Counted from the stretch's first letter, positions 1-8,759 are shown. The stretch is 64,000 bases of DNA from Phenylobacterium sp. (GCF_004299445.1 NZ_SCTC01000078.1:1-64000); one strand, 5' to 3'. Program-made: numbers and translations. Notes: generated from the letters alone by a model not told the origin.

Positions 1-69
1 AAGGCGGTCACTGTCGTCAACGAAGTCATTTCCGCCCTCATCACCGCCGACCGTCGAGGTGACCGATGA
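1..69 (+). CDS. C-terminal end of an upstream gene (partial)
   Basis: An open frame enters from before the window and stops with TGA at 67-69, leaving 22 codons. The stop overlaps the ATG at 66 in an ATGA junction, the usual operon spacing here. The fragment is too short to assign. Confidence 0.5.
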   Translation, partial: KAVTVVNEVISALITADRRGDR

Positions 70-284
70 GTCGCAAGCGAAAGAGCGTCGGCGAATTCAA
101 GGTGACGCCCGCGATGCTGCGCCGGCTCAAGCTGGCGCTCGCTCGGCAGGACCGAGATATTGATCGACGCCGACGGGCTGACGAGGCGTTCTTCGAACGC
201 TGCAACTGCGCCCGCGGAGAGTTCTGCTACTTCCACTCGCGCATTGGTATCGCCGCGCGCGCCGACCGTCGAGGTGCGGAGTGA
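66..284 (+). CDS. Small basic protein with Cys/His cluster
   Basis: This 72-residue protein has an Arg/Lys-rich N-terminal half. Residues 46-57 hold Cys-x-Cys, a further Cys and a His (ERCNCARGEFCYFHS), which could bind zinc. It is coupled to its neighbours on both sides by overlapping stop/start codons. I do not recognise the family; it belongs to the run of small early-region accessory genes. Confidence 0.55.
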   Translation: MSRKRKSVGEFKVTPAMLRRLKLALARQDRDIDRRRRADEAFFERCNCARGEFCYFHSRIGIAARADRRGAE

Positions 285-487
285 TGGCGACGCCGGGCCG
301 TATCACGGCGATGACAATGGCGCTCCGGCCCGAGGGCTGGCGCCCGCGCGGCGCATCTGAGTGGAAGGTCGGCTATCTCATGATCAGCGAAGGACTGATG
401 GTTGACGACGGCGTTGCCAACGCGCCGTGTCTGCGTGCGACAGAGGCGGGCAAAGAGTGGGCGCGCGCTAAGCGAGGCGAGCTATGA
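284..487 (+). CDS. Hypothetical protein, possible winged-helix fragment
   Basis: The 67-residue frame starts at ATG 284, overlapping the previous stop; a GTG at 281 is an alternative. The C-terminal segment (isoleucine/leucine helix, then LRATEAGKEWA) resembles the wing and last helix of small winged-helix proteins, but this is weak. Its stop overlaps the next ATG at 484. Confidence 0.5.
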   Translation: MATPGRITAMTMALRPEGWRPRGASEWKVGYLMISEGLMVDDGVANAPCLRATEAGKEWARAKRGEL

Positions 488-1377
488 AGACCGAGAGGCG
501 CGACCCGACCGACGAGACGATTCGGACCTTGGTCGAGAAGGCTCGCCGCCGCACAGACGGGCTGTCGACGCTGGAGTTCGCCGAGGACTGCGTCCGCCTC
601 GGGTTCAGGGCCGGCTGCCGCCCTCCGGTGGCCTCCTCCGCCCGCGGCGCCGAGCGCGCGGGTTCGGTGGCCACCGTCGAGGACGTGAAGCGATGGGAGG
701 CCGCCGGCCTGTGTCGGTTCTGCGGGAAGGACGAGCTGTGCTGGGAGGGCCTCTGCGGCGACTGCGCGCGGGCCCATCCCAAGGGCACCTACTCGGAGAC
801 GGCGCGTCGTTCGCTGGAGGCGCAAATCACGGCAGCCCAGCCCACCCCTGGAGAGCGAGAGGCGGGGCGGCCGAGTTTGCAAACCAGGACCGCGGAGCCC
901 GAATCGCGCGGTCCTTTAGCCGAGGCTGGGAAACCGGCCGTGAGGGAAACAGGAGAGACATCGGGTGGAAGCGGAGGCGGTTCCGGGGCCGCTTTTGTTC
1001 CGTCGAAACCCGAACCTGCAACGTCGGGGGTGGACACGCTTGCGCGTCCTTCGGCCTCCCCGGCGGCTGTCTCGCAAGAGGAGTGGCTGCGGTCTCGTGG
1101 TTGGGTTCCAGGCGGCAATGCGTGGCGCCTCATGATTGGCCGCCGCGTCCGCATCTACTCGTTCGACGAAGCATGCAAGTTCCAGCGACGCAGCGACAAG
1201 GCCAAGGGTCGCGCGTCCGCCACCCCAGCCCCAGGCGACATGGTGAGGCGGGAGGATGTGGTGCGAGGCGATGTCATTCGATGGCTTCGGCACGTCGGGC
1301 TGGGCGACCGCGTAGATAGTTTCGAACGGAACTTCCCGTCCAGCACCAGCCTGGGTGCTGGCAAGGAGGGGACGTAG
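484..1377 (+). CDS. Hypothetical protein with CxxC zinc-ribbon-like knuckles
   Basis: This is a 297-residue protein. Cysteines at about 77, 80, 86, 91 and 94 (CRFCGKDELCWEGLC, then GDC) look like a short zinc-binding knuckle. The middle (about 115-190) is low complexity, rich in Gly, Ser and Pro, and probably disordered. The C-terminal third (WLRSRGWVPGGNAWR onward) is basic and aromatic and may be the folded part. The start overlaps the previous stop. Family not recognised. Confidence 0.6.
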   Translation: MKTERRDPTDETIRTLVEKARRRTDGLSTLEFAEDCVRLGFRAGCRPPVASSARGAERAGSVATVEDVKRWEAAGLCRFCGKDELCWEGLCGDCARAHPKGTYSETARRSLEAQITAAQPTPGEREAGRPSLQTRTAEPESRGPLAEAGKPAVRETGETSGGSGGGSGAAFVPSKPEPATSGVDTLARPSASPAAVSQEEWLRSRGWVPGGNAWRLMIGRRVRIYSFDEACKFQRRSDKAKGRASATPAPGDMVRREDVVRGDVIRWLRHVGLGDRVDSFERNFPSSTSLGAGKEGT

Positions 1378-1379
1378 TC

Positions 1380-1643
1380 GTGTGGGAAGGGGTTTGCGAC
1401 GTCGGCAGCGGGTCCGATCCGTGCGGAGGAAACGTTTCCATGGTGAATGGCCATTGCCGCTGCGACAAGCACGGCGGGATACGTGCAGCGAACGAGGCTT
1501 GGCTGGGTACGTTCAGAGAACTGTGCCGGTGCGGCTCTTCGTTTGGCGAACACGGATTTCAACCCCCTCATTCTATCGCAAGAAAGTGCACAGGGTTCGC
1601 CCGCACCTCCCTAGATGGGGCGGCGGGGAAGGAGTGCGAGTAA
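1380..1643 (+). CDS. Cys-rich hypothetical protein
   Basis: This 87-residue frame starts at GTG two bases after the preceding stop. It has several Cys pairs (HCRCDKHGG, ELCRCGS), suggesting a zinc-binding miniprotein. It ends just before the next ATG at 1644. No family is recognised; tight spacing and G/C-ending codons support it as real. Confidence 0.5.
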   Translation: MWEGVCDVGSGSDPCGGNVSMVNGHCRCDKHGGIRAANEAWLGTFRELCRCGSSFGEHGFQPPHSIARKCTGFARTSLDGAAGKECE

Positions 1644-2009
1644 ATGTGCTCCACAGACTACGATCCCGCCGATATCTTCGAGGTGTCGTACCCGCGAGCC
1701 AGGAAGCGCCACGGCTGCGATGAGTGCCATGTGGACGTGCTTCCTGGTGAGCGTTACGCCAAGGCATCATGGCTGGCCGACGGTTCGTGGTCGTCGTCGG
1801 TTCGCTGCCTGCCGTGCCTCCTTCTGTGCGAACTGATCGAGGACTTCCTTTGCGGAGGGCGCGGGCAGATTCTTTGGGGTGGCGGGGACCTGGCGGAAGA
1901 GATCGATCACGCGGGATCAGATTGGGCCGCTGAGACGTTCGCGGCGATCAAGGACCGTATGCTCGATGCTCCGAGGCCGTCGCGGGCCACACGAGCGGAG
2001 GCAACATGA
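1644..2009 (+). CDS. Hypothetical zinc-binding protein (two CxxC knuckles)
   Basis: The 121-residue protein carries CDEC near residue 25 and CLPC near residue 56, followed by another Cys. This spacing fits a treble-clef or zinc-ribbon fold. An acidic helical C-terminus follows. The stop overlaps the ATG of the next gene at 2006. Confidence 0.6.
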   Translation: MCSTDYDPADIFEVSYPRARKRHGCDECHVDVLPGERYAKASWLADGSWSSSVRCLPCLLLCELIEDFLCGGRGQILWGGGDLAEEIDHAGSDWAAETFAAIKDRMLDAPRPSRATRAEAT

Positions 2010-2221
2010 AGGACCGCCTCCGCTCCCGCAACGCCCGCCGCCACGCCCACCCCGGCCGCGGGCCGTTCCCGTCGTTCACCCCTCCGTTCCCTCGCTTCGA
2101 CCACGCCCACAAGCGCCACGGCGAGCTCGTCGCCGCCCTCTACGACCGTGGCCTTGCCCTGGGTGAGCTGACCGAGTTGATCGACCTGAGGATTGCGGCG
2201 GGGATGTGGAGGGCAGCGTGA
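2006..2221 (+). CDS. Small hypothetical basic protein
   Basis: The 71-residue product has a very basic, His/Pro-rich N-terminus (first 30 residues) and a short helical C-terminus (ELVAALYDRGLALGELTELI). Both ends overlap neighbouring genes by four bases. Nothing identifies a function. Confidence 0.5.
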   Translation: MKDRLRSRNARRHAHPGRGPFPSFTPPFPRFDHAHKRHGELVAALYDRGLALGELTELIDLRIAAGMWRAA

Positions 2222-2439
2222 TCGCCCGTACCCGCCGAGAGACGGTCATGCTGGAGGCGCTGGAGCGGATCACGAAGAGGACGCGGCACGCTGATAGCAC
2301 GGCGGCTCTCCGCTACCCCGATGTTGCTTGCGCTCCCGACTGCGCCGCGTGTTTTGCCGAGGACGCGATTGCCACCGTGAAAGCCATGGACGAGGCCGAG
2401 CTGCGGGGCGGTGCGGAGGAGGTTGGCGCGAGTGGCTGA
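2218..2439 (+). CDS. Small hypothetical protein
   Basis: A GTG at 2218 overlaps the previous TGA (GTGA), giving 73 residues. It is mostly helical and charged, with an internal CAPDCAAC cluster that could hold a metal. It ends inside the start of the DUF1376 gene. Confidence 0.5.
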   Translation: MIARTRRETVMLEALERITKRTRHADSTAALRYPDVACAPDCAACFAEDAIATVKAMDEAELRGGAEEVGASG

Positions 2440-3346
2440 CGCCAAGGTCGACATCTTCATGCCGCTGTACATCAGCGACTACGACCGCGACACGGCCGAT
2501 CTCTCATTCGAGGAGCACGGCTTCTACGGGGCCATTCTGCGGGCTCTCTGGACGCGAGGCGGCGTGCTCCAAGCAAACGACAAGCAGAAGTTAAGCAGGC
2601 TGCTCCGCACGGATGAGTCGACGTTGGCTCGACTGTGGCCATCGGTGGAGCGCTTCTTCGTTTTTCGCGACGACGGGACGTTTCACCAGAAGAGACTGAC
2701 GTTAGAGCTTGAAAAGGCGAAGCGTCACAAGGAGATAGCAGTAGAGCGCGCCCGCAAGGGCGGATTGGCAAAAGCTTCAAGCACTACTCAAAGCACTACT
2801 CAAAGCGCTACTTCAAGCACTGCTACAAGCAGACCACAAGCACTGCTTGAAGTCTGCTCATCACCTTCACCTTCACCTTCACAATCAAGAGATCTGGGTG
2901 TGTCTGGATCCAATCCCCCTCTCGGAGATCCGGATCAGACGCGTGCGCGCGTGGACGGTCCCCATCCAGAAATATCCCCCCCGAACGGCGAGGTGACCGC
3001 GTGGGGGTTGGTCAAGCTTTTCGGACTAGTTCGCGCGGAGGCTTTCCCGGCGGCGATGCCTTGGGTGGCTCCAACTAGATCGACCGAGAAAGCCGAGAGC
3101 GTTGTTACTGCCGCGAACGATGACCCCGCCGTATGCGCGGACATCCTGCCAACGATGCGCCTTCTCTTCGCGAAGGCGAAGGCCGGTGAGTATGAAAAGT
3201 CCTCCGATATCCTGGGGTCGTCGTCGTTCGGGTTCGGGGCCTGGTGCTCGAAGTTCACCGACCTACAGGAGGAATTGCACGGCGTGTCGGCGCCCGAGCC
3301 AAAGACTGCCCGGCCCGGCGGCCCCATCTACCGGAGGCTCGCGTGA
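2432..3346 (+). CDS. DUF1376 (YdaU-like) replication protein
   Basis: The N-terminus (FMPLYISDYDRDTADLSFEE, then HGFYGAILRALW) matches the DUF1376 signature of phage YdaU-like proteins, often found beside a replicative helicase and possibly acting as helicase loader or initiator. I chose GTG 2432 because it overlaps the previous stop and puts the domain at the N-terminus; about 304 residues. The middle holds a Ser/Thr/Gln-rich linker encoded by short near-repeats of agcactact around 2775-2840. The C-terminal part is probably the partner-binding segment. dnaB follows with a 4-base overlap, which supports a replication role. Confidence 0.8.
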   Translation: MADAKVDIFMPLYISDYDRDTADLSFEEHGFYGAILRALWTRGGVLQANDKQKLSRLLRTDESTLARLWPSVERFFVFRDDGTFHQKRLTLELEKAKRHKEIAVERARKGGLAKASSTTQSTTQSATSSTATSRPQALLEVCSSPSPSPSQSRDLGVSGSNPPLGDPDQTRARVDGPHPEISPPNGEVTAWGLVKLFGLVRAEAFPAAMPWVAPTRSTEKAESVVTAANDDPAVCADILPTMRLLFAKAKAGEYEKSSDILGSSSFGFGAWCSKFTDLQEELHGVSAPEPKTARPGGPIYRRLA

Positions 3347-4785
3347 CGGTCGTTGAGATGTCACGGGACGATGGAGCGCGGGAACCAGAGCGCTCGGCCC
3401 CCTATTCGGAGGAGTCCGAAAAAGCGGTCATCGGAGCGCTCTTCATGGTTCCTCGTCTGCTTCCCGATCTCGCCGACGTGCGGGCGGACGAGTTTCTGAA
3501 ACCGATTCATCGAGAGATCTTGGAGGCAATGCGCGAGGTGGACGCAGTCGACCCGATCGCGGTTGCCGAACGGATGAAACAGCGCGGAAGCTATCAGCGG
3601 TTTGGCGGGCTCGGGGTGGAGTCTTATTTCGTGGAGAGTCTCGGCTACGCAAACCCGGTGGTTTTCGATCACCACCTGGCGATCGTCCGAGAGAGAGCGG
3701 TGGCGCGGCGTCTGATCGCTACGTGCGCAGAGACGATGGCGCGAGCGTATGGCGGCGCTGACATGGAAGAGTTGCTGCCAGAGCACCGCCGCCAGATCTC
3801 ATCGCTCGACGTCCAGGGAGGCGGTGGTCCCATTCGGATCGGCGATGCACTCGACCCGGCGCTCGAGCAAATCGAGAAGAAGGCGGCCAATCCGGACGGC
3901 TACCAGATCAAGACCGGGCTTGCTGACTTCGACCACGTCATCGGTGGCGTCCGGGCTGGGCAACTCGTGATCGTCGCGGCGCAGCCGGGATTCGGGAAGA
4001 GCGCATTCGCCGAGCAGGTCGCGATCGAGAACGCGAAGCGCGGCATACCGGTGTTGGTCTTCTCGCTGGAGATGCTGCGCCAGGAACTGATTGAGCGGGC
4101 ACTCTCGTCGGAGTCCGGCATCAACGGACGTAAGATCGTGACGGGCAAGCTCGACTATTCCGACTGGAGAAGCGGCCTGCTGCCCGCGGCGGAAAAGCTC
4201 CGCGGTCTCCCCATCTGGATCGACGACCGGCGCAACCTGACCCACACGCAGATCTGCGCAGAGGCGCGGCGGTGGCGAGAGAAGTTCACTCGGGGTCGCC
4301 TGGTTCCTGGCACACAAGATCCGGACGACAGGGCGTTGGTCGAGATCGACTATCTGGGACTCGTTCGTTCTGCCGATCGGACCCAGAACCGCGAGCGCGA
4401 GGTCGCGGCGATGTCATCCGCGTTCAAGGGACTCGCCGGTGAGCTTGGTCTTCCGCTGATTCTGATCTCCCAACTCAATCGTGGCAGCGCCAAGGAAGCG
4501 CGAAAGCCCGTGCCCTCTGACCTGCGAGACTCGGGGGCTGTCGAGGCGGACGCCGACATGATCATTTTCCCTTGGCGGGACCCTTTGACCGAAGCCGAGG
4601 CCGAGGCGCCCCCGGAGATCCAAGAGGCGGCGATCATCGTGGCCAAGCATCGCAATGGACCGACGGGGGAAATCCCCGTCCGCTGGCGACCGTCCACAAC
4701 GCAGTTCCTGGACAAAGACTTCGAGAGATTCACAGGAGGCCACGGTGGACAGCAACACTTCACGGATACTGACAATGACCGGTAG
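3343..4785 (+). CDS. dnaB: Replicative DNA helicase (DnaB-like)
   Basis: This 480-residue protein matches DnaB helicases, which unwind DNA at the replication fork. The N-terminal domain (about 15-155) shows the DnaB hallmark SEESEKAVIGALFM. The RecA-like domain has the Walker A loop QPGFGKSAF near residues 214-222, preceded by the typical TGLADFDHVIGG segment. Walker B is VEIDYLGL, and ILISQLNR and LRDSGAVEADADMI correspond to later conserved motifs. GTG 3343 overlaps the previous stop; ATG 3358 is an alternative. It sits directly after the DUF1376 gene. Confidence 0.93.
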   Translation: MTVVEMSRDDGAREPERSAPYSEESEKAVIGALFMVPRLLPDLADVRADEFLKPIHREILEAMREVDAVDPIAVAERMKQRGSYQRFGGLGVESYFVESLGYANPVVFDHHLAIVRERAVARRLIATCAETMARAYGGADMEELLPEHRRQISSLDVQGGGGPIRIGDALDPALEQIEKKAANPDGYQIKTGLADFDHVIGGVRAGQLVIVAAQPGFGKSAFAEQVAIENAKRGIPVLVFSLEMLRQELIERALSSESGINGRKIVTGKLDYSDWRSGLLPAAEKLRGLPIWIDDRRNLTHTQICAEARRWREKFTRGRLVPGTQDPDDRALVEIDYLGLVRSADRTQNREREVAAMSSAFKGLAGELGLPLILISQLNRGSAKEARKPVPSDLRDSGAVEADADMIIFPWRDPLTEAEAEAPPEIQEAAIIVAKHRNGPTGEIPVRWRPSTTQFLDKDFERFTGGHGGQQHFTDTDNDR

Positions 4786-5059
4786 TCCATCGCCTAACGG
4801 AATCGCCGAGGTCATCGGTCGCGTGAAGGCCGCGATGGGGATCATAAACGACGCGCGCCGAGCCTTGGAGACGGAGGCGATCGTCGGTGCGATCAGTTAT
4901 CCCGAGGCTTCGCGTAGAAGCGTCAATTCCCTGTGCAACGAGATCGCCGCCAAGTCGATCGCCATCTGCACCCTGCTCCACGAGATCGCTGATACCCAAC
5001 CAATCACCGGAGAGACGAATGGGAACGATGAGATTGCGTGTTCCGCTGACCGATCCTGA
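4745..5059 (+). CDS. Hypothetical helical protein overlapping dnaB
   Basis: An AGGAGG at 4734-4739 lies five bases before GTG 4745, so I favour that start although it overlaps the end of dnaB by about 40 bases; ATG 4775 is the alternative. The roughly 104-residue product is helical. Its end overlaps the next gene's start. No family is recognised. Confidence 0.55.
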   Translation: MDSNTSRILTMTGSPSPNGIAEVIGRVKAAMGIINDARRALETEAIVGAISYPEASRRSVNSLCNEIAAKSIAICTLLHEIADTQPITGETNGNDEIACSADRS

Positions 5060-6077
5060 ACTGATCGCCGTCGGCGCTGACCTGTCCGCGTTGATCACGA
5101 AAGAGGCCGCCGTGGAGGCCGAAAAGAAGGCCGTGACGAAAGTCTTCTCCGACCAACTCAAGGAATTGCACGCATCGATCATGGTCATGAACCAGTCGAT
5201 CGCCACGAAGTCGGTAGAGCGCGAGGTCGAGGTGCGCATCGAGGAAGACCATCTCCGCGGGGTGATCCGCACGATCCGTCTCGACACGAACCAGATCGAG
5301 AACGAGCGTCCGATGGACGACGAGGAACGGCAACTGAAGCTCGATGCCGGACTCAAGAAGGCGCGCGAGGCCGAGCGGAAGGGCCAGGCTCCGACCGAAG
5401 AGCAGACCGAGGCCGCTACCCCGCAAGAGGCCGAGGAGATGCGAGAGCGCCGACTCAGGCGCGAGCGGAGAGAGCGGGCCATCGAAGCGATCGATGGAGT
5501 GATCTCAGACGCGATCGTGCTTCCTTGCGAGACCAACGGAGAGCATGCGCCCGGCTTCCGCGCAATGATGGCCGCGCGTCCCCCGCTCTGGCTCGACGCC
5601 GTGGAGGCAAAGGGCGATACGGAGCACGAGGCGCGGTCAATCCTGCGCGACAAGATCGTCGATGTCATCCTGGCAGCCGAGGATGCGGTCGCGCGGGCGA
5701 AGACCGAGAGAATCATGGAGCGGCTCGCGGAACTGCTGCCCAACGTCGTAGTCAGCGAGGTCGACGGCGGCTTTGTCGCGAAGGTGGATGCAGGGACTTG
5801 GCTCGCCGAAGCCGAGGGAGTCGTCGCGGAGGAGGCGACCGGCGCACTCCGCCAGAAGCTGATCGAGATCCTACGTGAACAGGAAGAGGAGATCGGGAAG
5901 CTCGCCACCGCGCAGTCGGCCGACGATGGCGTAGAAAGGCCGAGGGGACTCAAGGCGACCAAGGCGCTGAGGTCGAAGAAGAAGGGCGGCGGGAAAGCGG
6001 CGGGGGATGGAGAGGCGCCAGGGCCGAGCCCGGCCCCAGAGGTGGACACGACGCCGCCGCCGGACGGGGCGTTCTGA
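5019..6077 (+). CDS. Hypothetical coiled-coil protein in replication operon
   Basis: The 352-residue protein is strongly helical and charged, with heptad-like stretches around 25-65 and 105-165. The C-terminus is Lys/Gly/Pro-rich and likely disordered. A GGAGAGA precedes ATG 5019. Its place between dnaB and thyX suggests a DNA-metabolism role such as a single-strand-binding or recombination accessory, but no catalytic motif is visible. Confidence 0.6.
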   Translation: MGTMRLRVPLTDPELIAVGADLSALITKEAAVEAEKKAVTKVFSDQLKELHASIMVMNQSIATKSVEREVEVRIEEDHLRGVIRTIRLDTNQIENERPMDDEERQLKLDAGLKKAREAERKGQAPTEEQTEAATPQEAEEMRERRLRRERRERAIEAIDGVISDAIVLPCETNGEHAPGFRAMMAARPPLWLDAVEAKGDTEHEARSILRDKIVDVILAAEDAVARAKTERIMERLAELLPNVVVSEVDGGFVAKVDAGTWLAEAEGVVAEEATGALRQKLIEILREQEEEIGKLATAQSADDGVERPRGLKATKALRSKKKGGGKAAGDGEAPGPSPAPEVDTTPPPDGAF

Positions 6078-6937
6078 TGGCGACCACCGAGAGGGTAGCG
6101 GTTCTCGATCACGGATACATCGAGGCGATCGAGAACTGGGGCAGCGACGAGAGGATCATTGAGGCGGCCCGGATGTCGACCGGCAAGGGCTTCAAGGGAT
6201 GGGGCCGTCTGGTCTGCTCCTGCGGAGCGATCAGTCAGAGCGCGAGATTCACCGACTCCGCGCTCGCGAGCGAGACGCCTCGACCGCGGCCGTTCATCGA
6301 CGACAAGATGACTGTTTGCCCTACTGAGCGTGGAGGGCGCCATGTCACCGATGGCCTGCCGACGGACGGGGACGAGCGTCTCCTCCGGTTTCTCTGGGAG
6401 AACAAGCACCAAACACCCTTCGAGATGGCGGGTCTCACGATCGAGGTCCAGGCGCCGATCTTCGTGTTCCGCGAGTGGCACCGCCACCGCGTCCCGTTCG
6501 GTTACAACGAGATGTCGGCGCGCTACACGCCGCTCCCCGACGTGAACTACATCCCGTCGCTCGAGCGCCTGCTCGTCGGCAGCGACGGGAAGAACAGGCA
6601 AGCGGGGACGGTCGCGGGCGCCGAGGCGATCGACGAACAGAAGGCCCGCGATTTCCAGGCGGCGCTGATGCGAATCTACTCGGACGCTGAGCACATCTAC
6701 CAGGCCGCGCTCACGATGGGCGTACCGAAGGAGTTGGCGCGCGTGCACCTGCCCGTCGGGCGCTACTCGCGGATGCGCGCGACGAGCAACCTCCGCGGCT
6801 GGCTCGGTTTTCTCGCGCTTCGGATGGCGCCCGGCGCGCAATGGGAGATCAGGCAGTATGCGAACGCCGTCGGAGCTCTGATCGCGGACCGCTTCCCGCG
6901 AACGTGGGCGCTCTTTGCGGAAGGAACCGGACGATGA
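6077..6937 (+). CDS. thyX: Flavin-dependent thymidylate synthase
   Basis: ThyX makes dTMP from dUMP using methylene-tetrahydrofolate, NADPH and FAD. The signature appears at about residue 135 as RHRVPFGYNEMSARY, close to the family motif RHRxxSxNExSxRY. KHQTPFEMAGLTIEVQAPIF before it and the LPVGRYSRMRATSNLRGWLG segment after it match the folate/FAD and dUMP-binding parts. The Ser of the motif is replaced here (FGY). At 286 residues it is longer than many homologues, with extra sequence around 40-95 including CSCG. Phages use ThyX to supply thymidylate during replication. Confidence 0.9.
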   Translation: MATTERVAVLDHGYIEAIENWGSDERIIEAARMSTGKGFKGWGRLVCSCGAISQSARFTDSALASETPRPRPFIDDKMTVCPTERGGRHVTDGLPTDGDERLLRFLWENKHQTPFEMAGLTIEVQAPIFVFREWHRHRVPFGYNEMSARYTPLPDVNYIPSLERLLVGSDGKNRQAGTVAGAEAIDEQKARDFQAALMRIYSDAEHIYQAALTMGVPKELARVHLPVGRYSRMRATSNLRGWLGFLALRMAPGAQWEIRQYANAVGALIADRFPRTWALFAEGTGR

Positions 6938-7188
6938 CCAGTTGGCCGGGACAGCCGAAGGCGCCGTCGCCGCCGCCGCAACCAAAGATCGAGGCGGTTG
7001 ACCACCCACCTCACTATCGGTCAGGCGGGCTCGAAGCCATCGACGTGATCGAGGCGTTCGACCTCGGGTTCTGCCTCGGCAACGCCATCAAGTACATCCT
7101 GCGCGCCGGCCGCAAGGGTGCCGCGCTCGAGGACCTCAAGAAGGCGAGATGGTACCTGGACCGCGTGATCGAGAAGGGAGAACGCTGA
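6934..7188 (+). CDS. DUF3310 protein
   Basis: The core (VDHPPHYRSGGLEAIDVIEA, FCLGNAIKYILRAGRKG, DLKKARWYLDR) is the DUF3310 signature found in many phage genomes, often near nucleotide-metabolism genes. The biochemical role is not settled. The 84-residue protein has a Pro-rich N-terminal extension. ATG 6934 overlaps the thyX stop, so the two are translationally coupled. Confidence 0.85.
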   Translation: MTSWPGQPKAPSPPPQPKIEAVDHPPHYRSGGLEAIDVIEAFDLGFCLGNAIKYILRAGRKGAALEDLKKARWYLDRVIEKGER

Positions 7189-7487
7189 TGGCGACCACAC
7201 GTCCCGACCGCCGGATCGTTTACGGCGCCAACTGCGTCTGGTGGGACAGCATCGACAAGGTCGCTGCCAAGCCGACTCCCTCCGGCCGTGGTCTTCCCTG
7301 CTGCCCCCACTGCGGGAGCGTTCTGATGGAGGTGCCGTCGATCGAGCACTGGAACCGGAACATGGACCGGTACGAGGCCGATGGTCATCCCGGCTACCGC
7401 GCGATGATGGAGTGGTCGCGGGGTAAGTGCTTCCCGACCATGACCGCCCTGCGCGCTGCCCATGAAGCCGGGCGAGGCGGGCAATGA
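7188..7487 (+). CDS. Small protein with CPHC zinc knuckle
   Basis: This 99-residue protein has NCVWWDS near the start and a CCPHCGS knuckle around residue 39, then an aromatic-rich HWNRNMDRYEADGHPGY segment. This arrangement recurs in small phage proteins of unknown function. ATG 7188 overlaps the DUF3310 stop. Confidence 0.6.
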   Translation: MATTRPDRRIVYGANCVWWDSIDKVAAKPTPSGRGLPCCPHCGSVLMEVPSIEHWNRNMDRYEADGHPGYRAMMEWSRGKCFPTMTALRAAHEAGRGGQ

Positions 7488-7678
7488 AACTCCTTCGATT
7501 GTGGTGGCGGAAACGGCGTGACCTCGCGCGGCTCCGCGACGAACTGGAAGCCGCGCGCACCGTTGTGCGGGTCAGCGTCATGGCAGGGCTCAGCGTTCGA
7601 TCGCCAGCGATGGACAGCCTGATCGAGCACGCGAAAGAGGCATGGGACGCGCTCGAAGCGAGAAAGGCGGCGCCATGA
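7484..7678 (+). CDS. Small helical hypothetical protein
   Basis: A 64-residue basic protein, probably one long helix with heptad-like Leu/Ala spacing (LARLRDELEAARTVVRV). Both ends overlap neighbours in ATGA junctions. Function unknown. Confidence 0.5.
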   Translation: MKLLRLWWRKRRDLARLRDELEAARTVVRVSVMAGLSVRSPAMDSLIEHAKEAWDALEARKAAP

Positions 7679-7953
7679 GCAACTCCACCGCGCCCGCGCC
7701 GATACCCTCCCCGGCATCCCACCGAAGGCCGCCGAGTGCATCGGGCTCGCCGGGTGAGGAACAACAGGGCCACCCGCAGCCCCCGGCGGGTAAATCCGGG
7801 GGCACCATCACGCCGATCCAGGCGGCGAGGCATATCCATCACGCCCGCCGTCCGGCGCCGTCCCGGGCGTCTCTCGTGCTGGCGGCGGTCGGGGTCGTCG
7901 CGCTGGCTGGCGCGGCGGTCATGGCTGCGATCGCCCTGGGGCTGTTCGCGTGA
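7675..7953 (+). CDS. Small membrane protein, single C-terminal TM helix
   Basis: The 92-residue product has a Pro/Ser-rich disordered N-terminus and one hydrophobic stretch at the very end (SLVLAAVGVVALAGAAVMAA), fitting a tail-anchored protein. It precedes the methyltransferase cluster and overlaps it by four bases. Confidence 0.5.
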   Translation: MSNSTAPAPIPSPASHRRPPSASGSPGEEQQGHPQPPAGKSGGTITPIQAARHIHHARRPAPSRASLVLAAVGVVALAGAAVMAAIALGLFA

Positions 7954-8759
7954 GCACTGCCCGTCCATTCGTGAAATGCGCCGGCGGGAAGGCCAGGCTG
8001 GTCCCCGAGCTTCTGGCGCGGGCGCCTAAGACCTTCGGTGCCTACCACGAGCCCTTCGTCGGCGGGGGCGCGTTGTTCTTCGCGCTGCGCCCAAGGAGGG
8101 CGTTCCTGTCAGACGCGAACCCCGATCTGATCGCTGCCTACGAAGCCGTGCGGGACCGGCCGAAGGCACTGGCGGAGCGACTAGAGACGCTAGCAGAGAC
8201 GCACGCGGCGGACCCGAAGAGCACCTACTACCAGATCCGATCCGAGCGGCCGCGGTCGGGGCTCCACCGAGCGGCGCGGTTGATCTACCTGAACAAGACC
8301 TGCTTCAACGGCCTCTGGCGCGTCAACAGCAAGGGCGAGTTCAACGTCCCGATCGGCGACTACAAGAGGCCGACGCTCTTCGACGCTTTCAACCTCGGCG
8401 CCTGCTCCACCGCCCTCAACGTTGCAACGCTCAACGCCGAGGACTTCCGGCGCGTCGCTGATCGGGCGATCGCCGGCGACCTCGTCTACTTCGATCCGCC
8501 CTACGTCCCGCTGTCGGAGACATCGTCGTTCGCTTCCTACGCGGCGGGCGGGTTTGGGCCGCAGGATCAGGCGGACCTTCGAGACCTGGCCCTCGTGCTC
8601 AAGAGGCGAGGCGTCCATGTCCTGCTGAGCAACTCGGGCTGCGAGGAGGTGGAGCGGCTCTACTCGAAGGACTTCCAGATCCACAAAGTGAAGGCGAGGC
8701 GTTCGATCAACTCGAAGAAGGCCGGGCGTGGGGCGGTCGTGGAGTACGTGATCTCGTGA
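7950..8759 (+). CDS. dam: DNA adenine methylase, D12 class (Dam-like)
   Basis: A 269-residue N6-adenine DNA methyltransferase. Motif X/I residues are KCAGGKARLVPELLARAP and YHEPFVGGGALFFAL; the catalytic motif IV is YFDPPYVPL. LIYLNKTCFNGLWRVN is the substrate-recognition segment typical of Dam/D12 enzymes. GTG 7950 overlaps the previous stop. No restriction enzyme is adjacent, so protection of phage DNA from host restriction is the likely role. Confidence 0.92.
   Translation: MSTARPFVKCAGGKARLVPELLARAPKTFGAYHEPFVGGGALFFALRPRRAFLSDANPDLIAAYEAVRDRPKALAERLETLAETHAADPKSTYYQIRSERPRSGLHRAARLIYLNKTCFNGLWRVNSKGEFNVPIGDYKRPTLFDAFNLGACSTALNVATLNAEDFRRVADRAIAGDLVYFDPPYVPLSETSSFASYAAGGFGPQDQADLRDLALVLKRRGVHVLLSNSGCEEVERLYSKDFQIHKVKARRSINSKKAGRGAVVEYVIS

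Noticed and set aside
2775..2880. Short agcactact repeats in the DUF1376 gene as phase-variable tract
   Set aside because: The units vary and remain in frame as a Ser/Thr linker; no sign of length switching.
4760..7009. 749-codon minus-strand frame opposite the coiled-coil and thyX genes
   Set aside because: ThyX and neighbouring plus-strand genes are well supported; the antisense frame is Arg/Ser-rich and has no domain.
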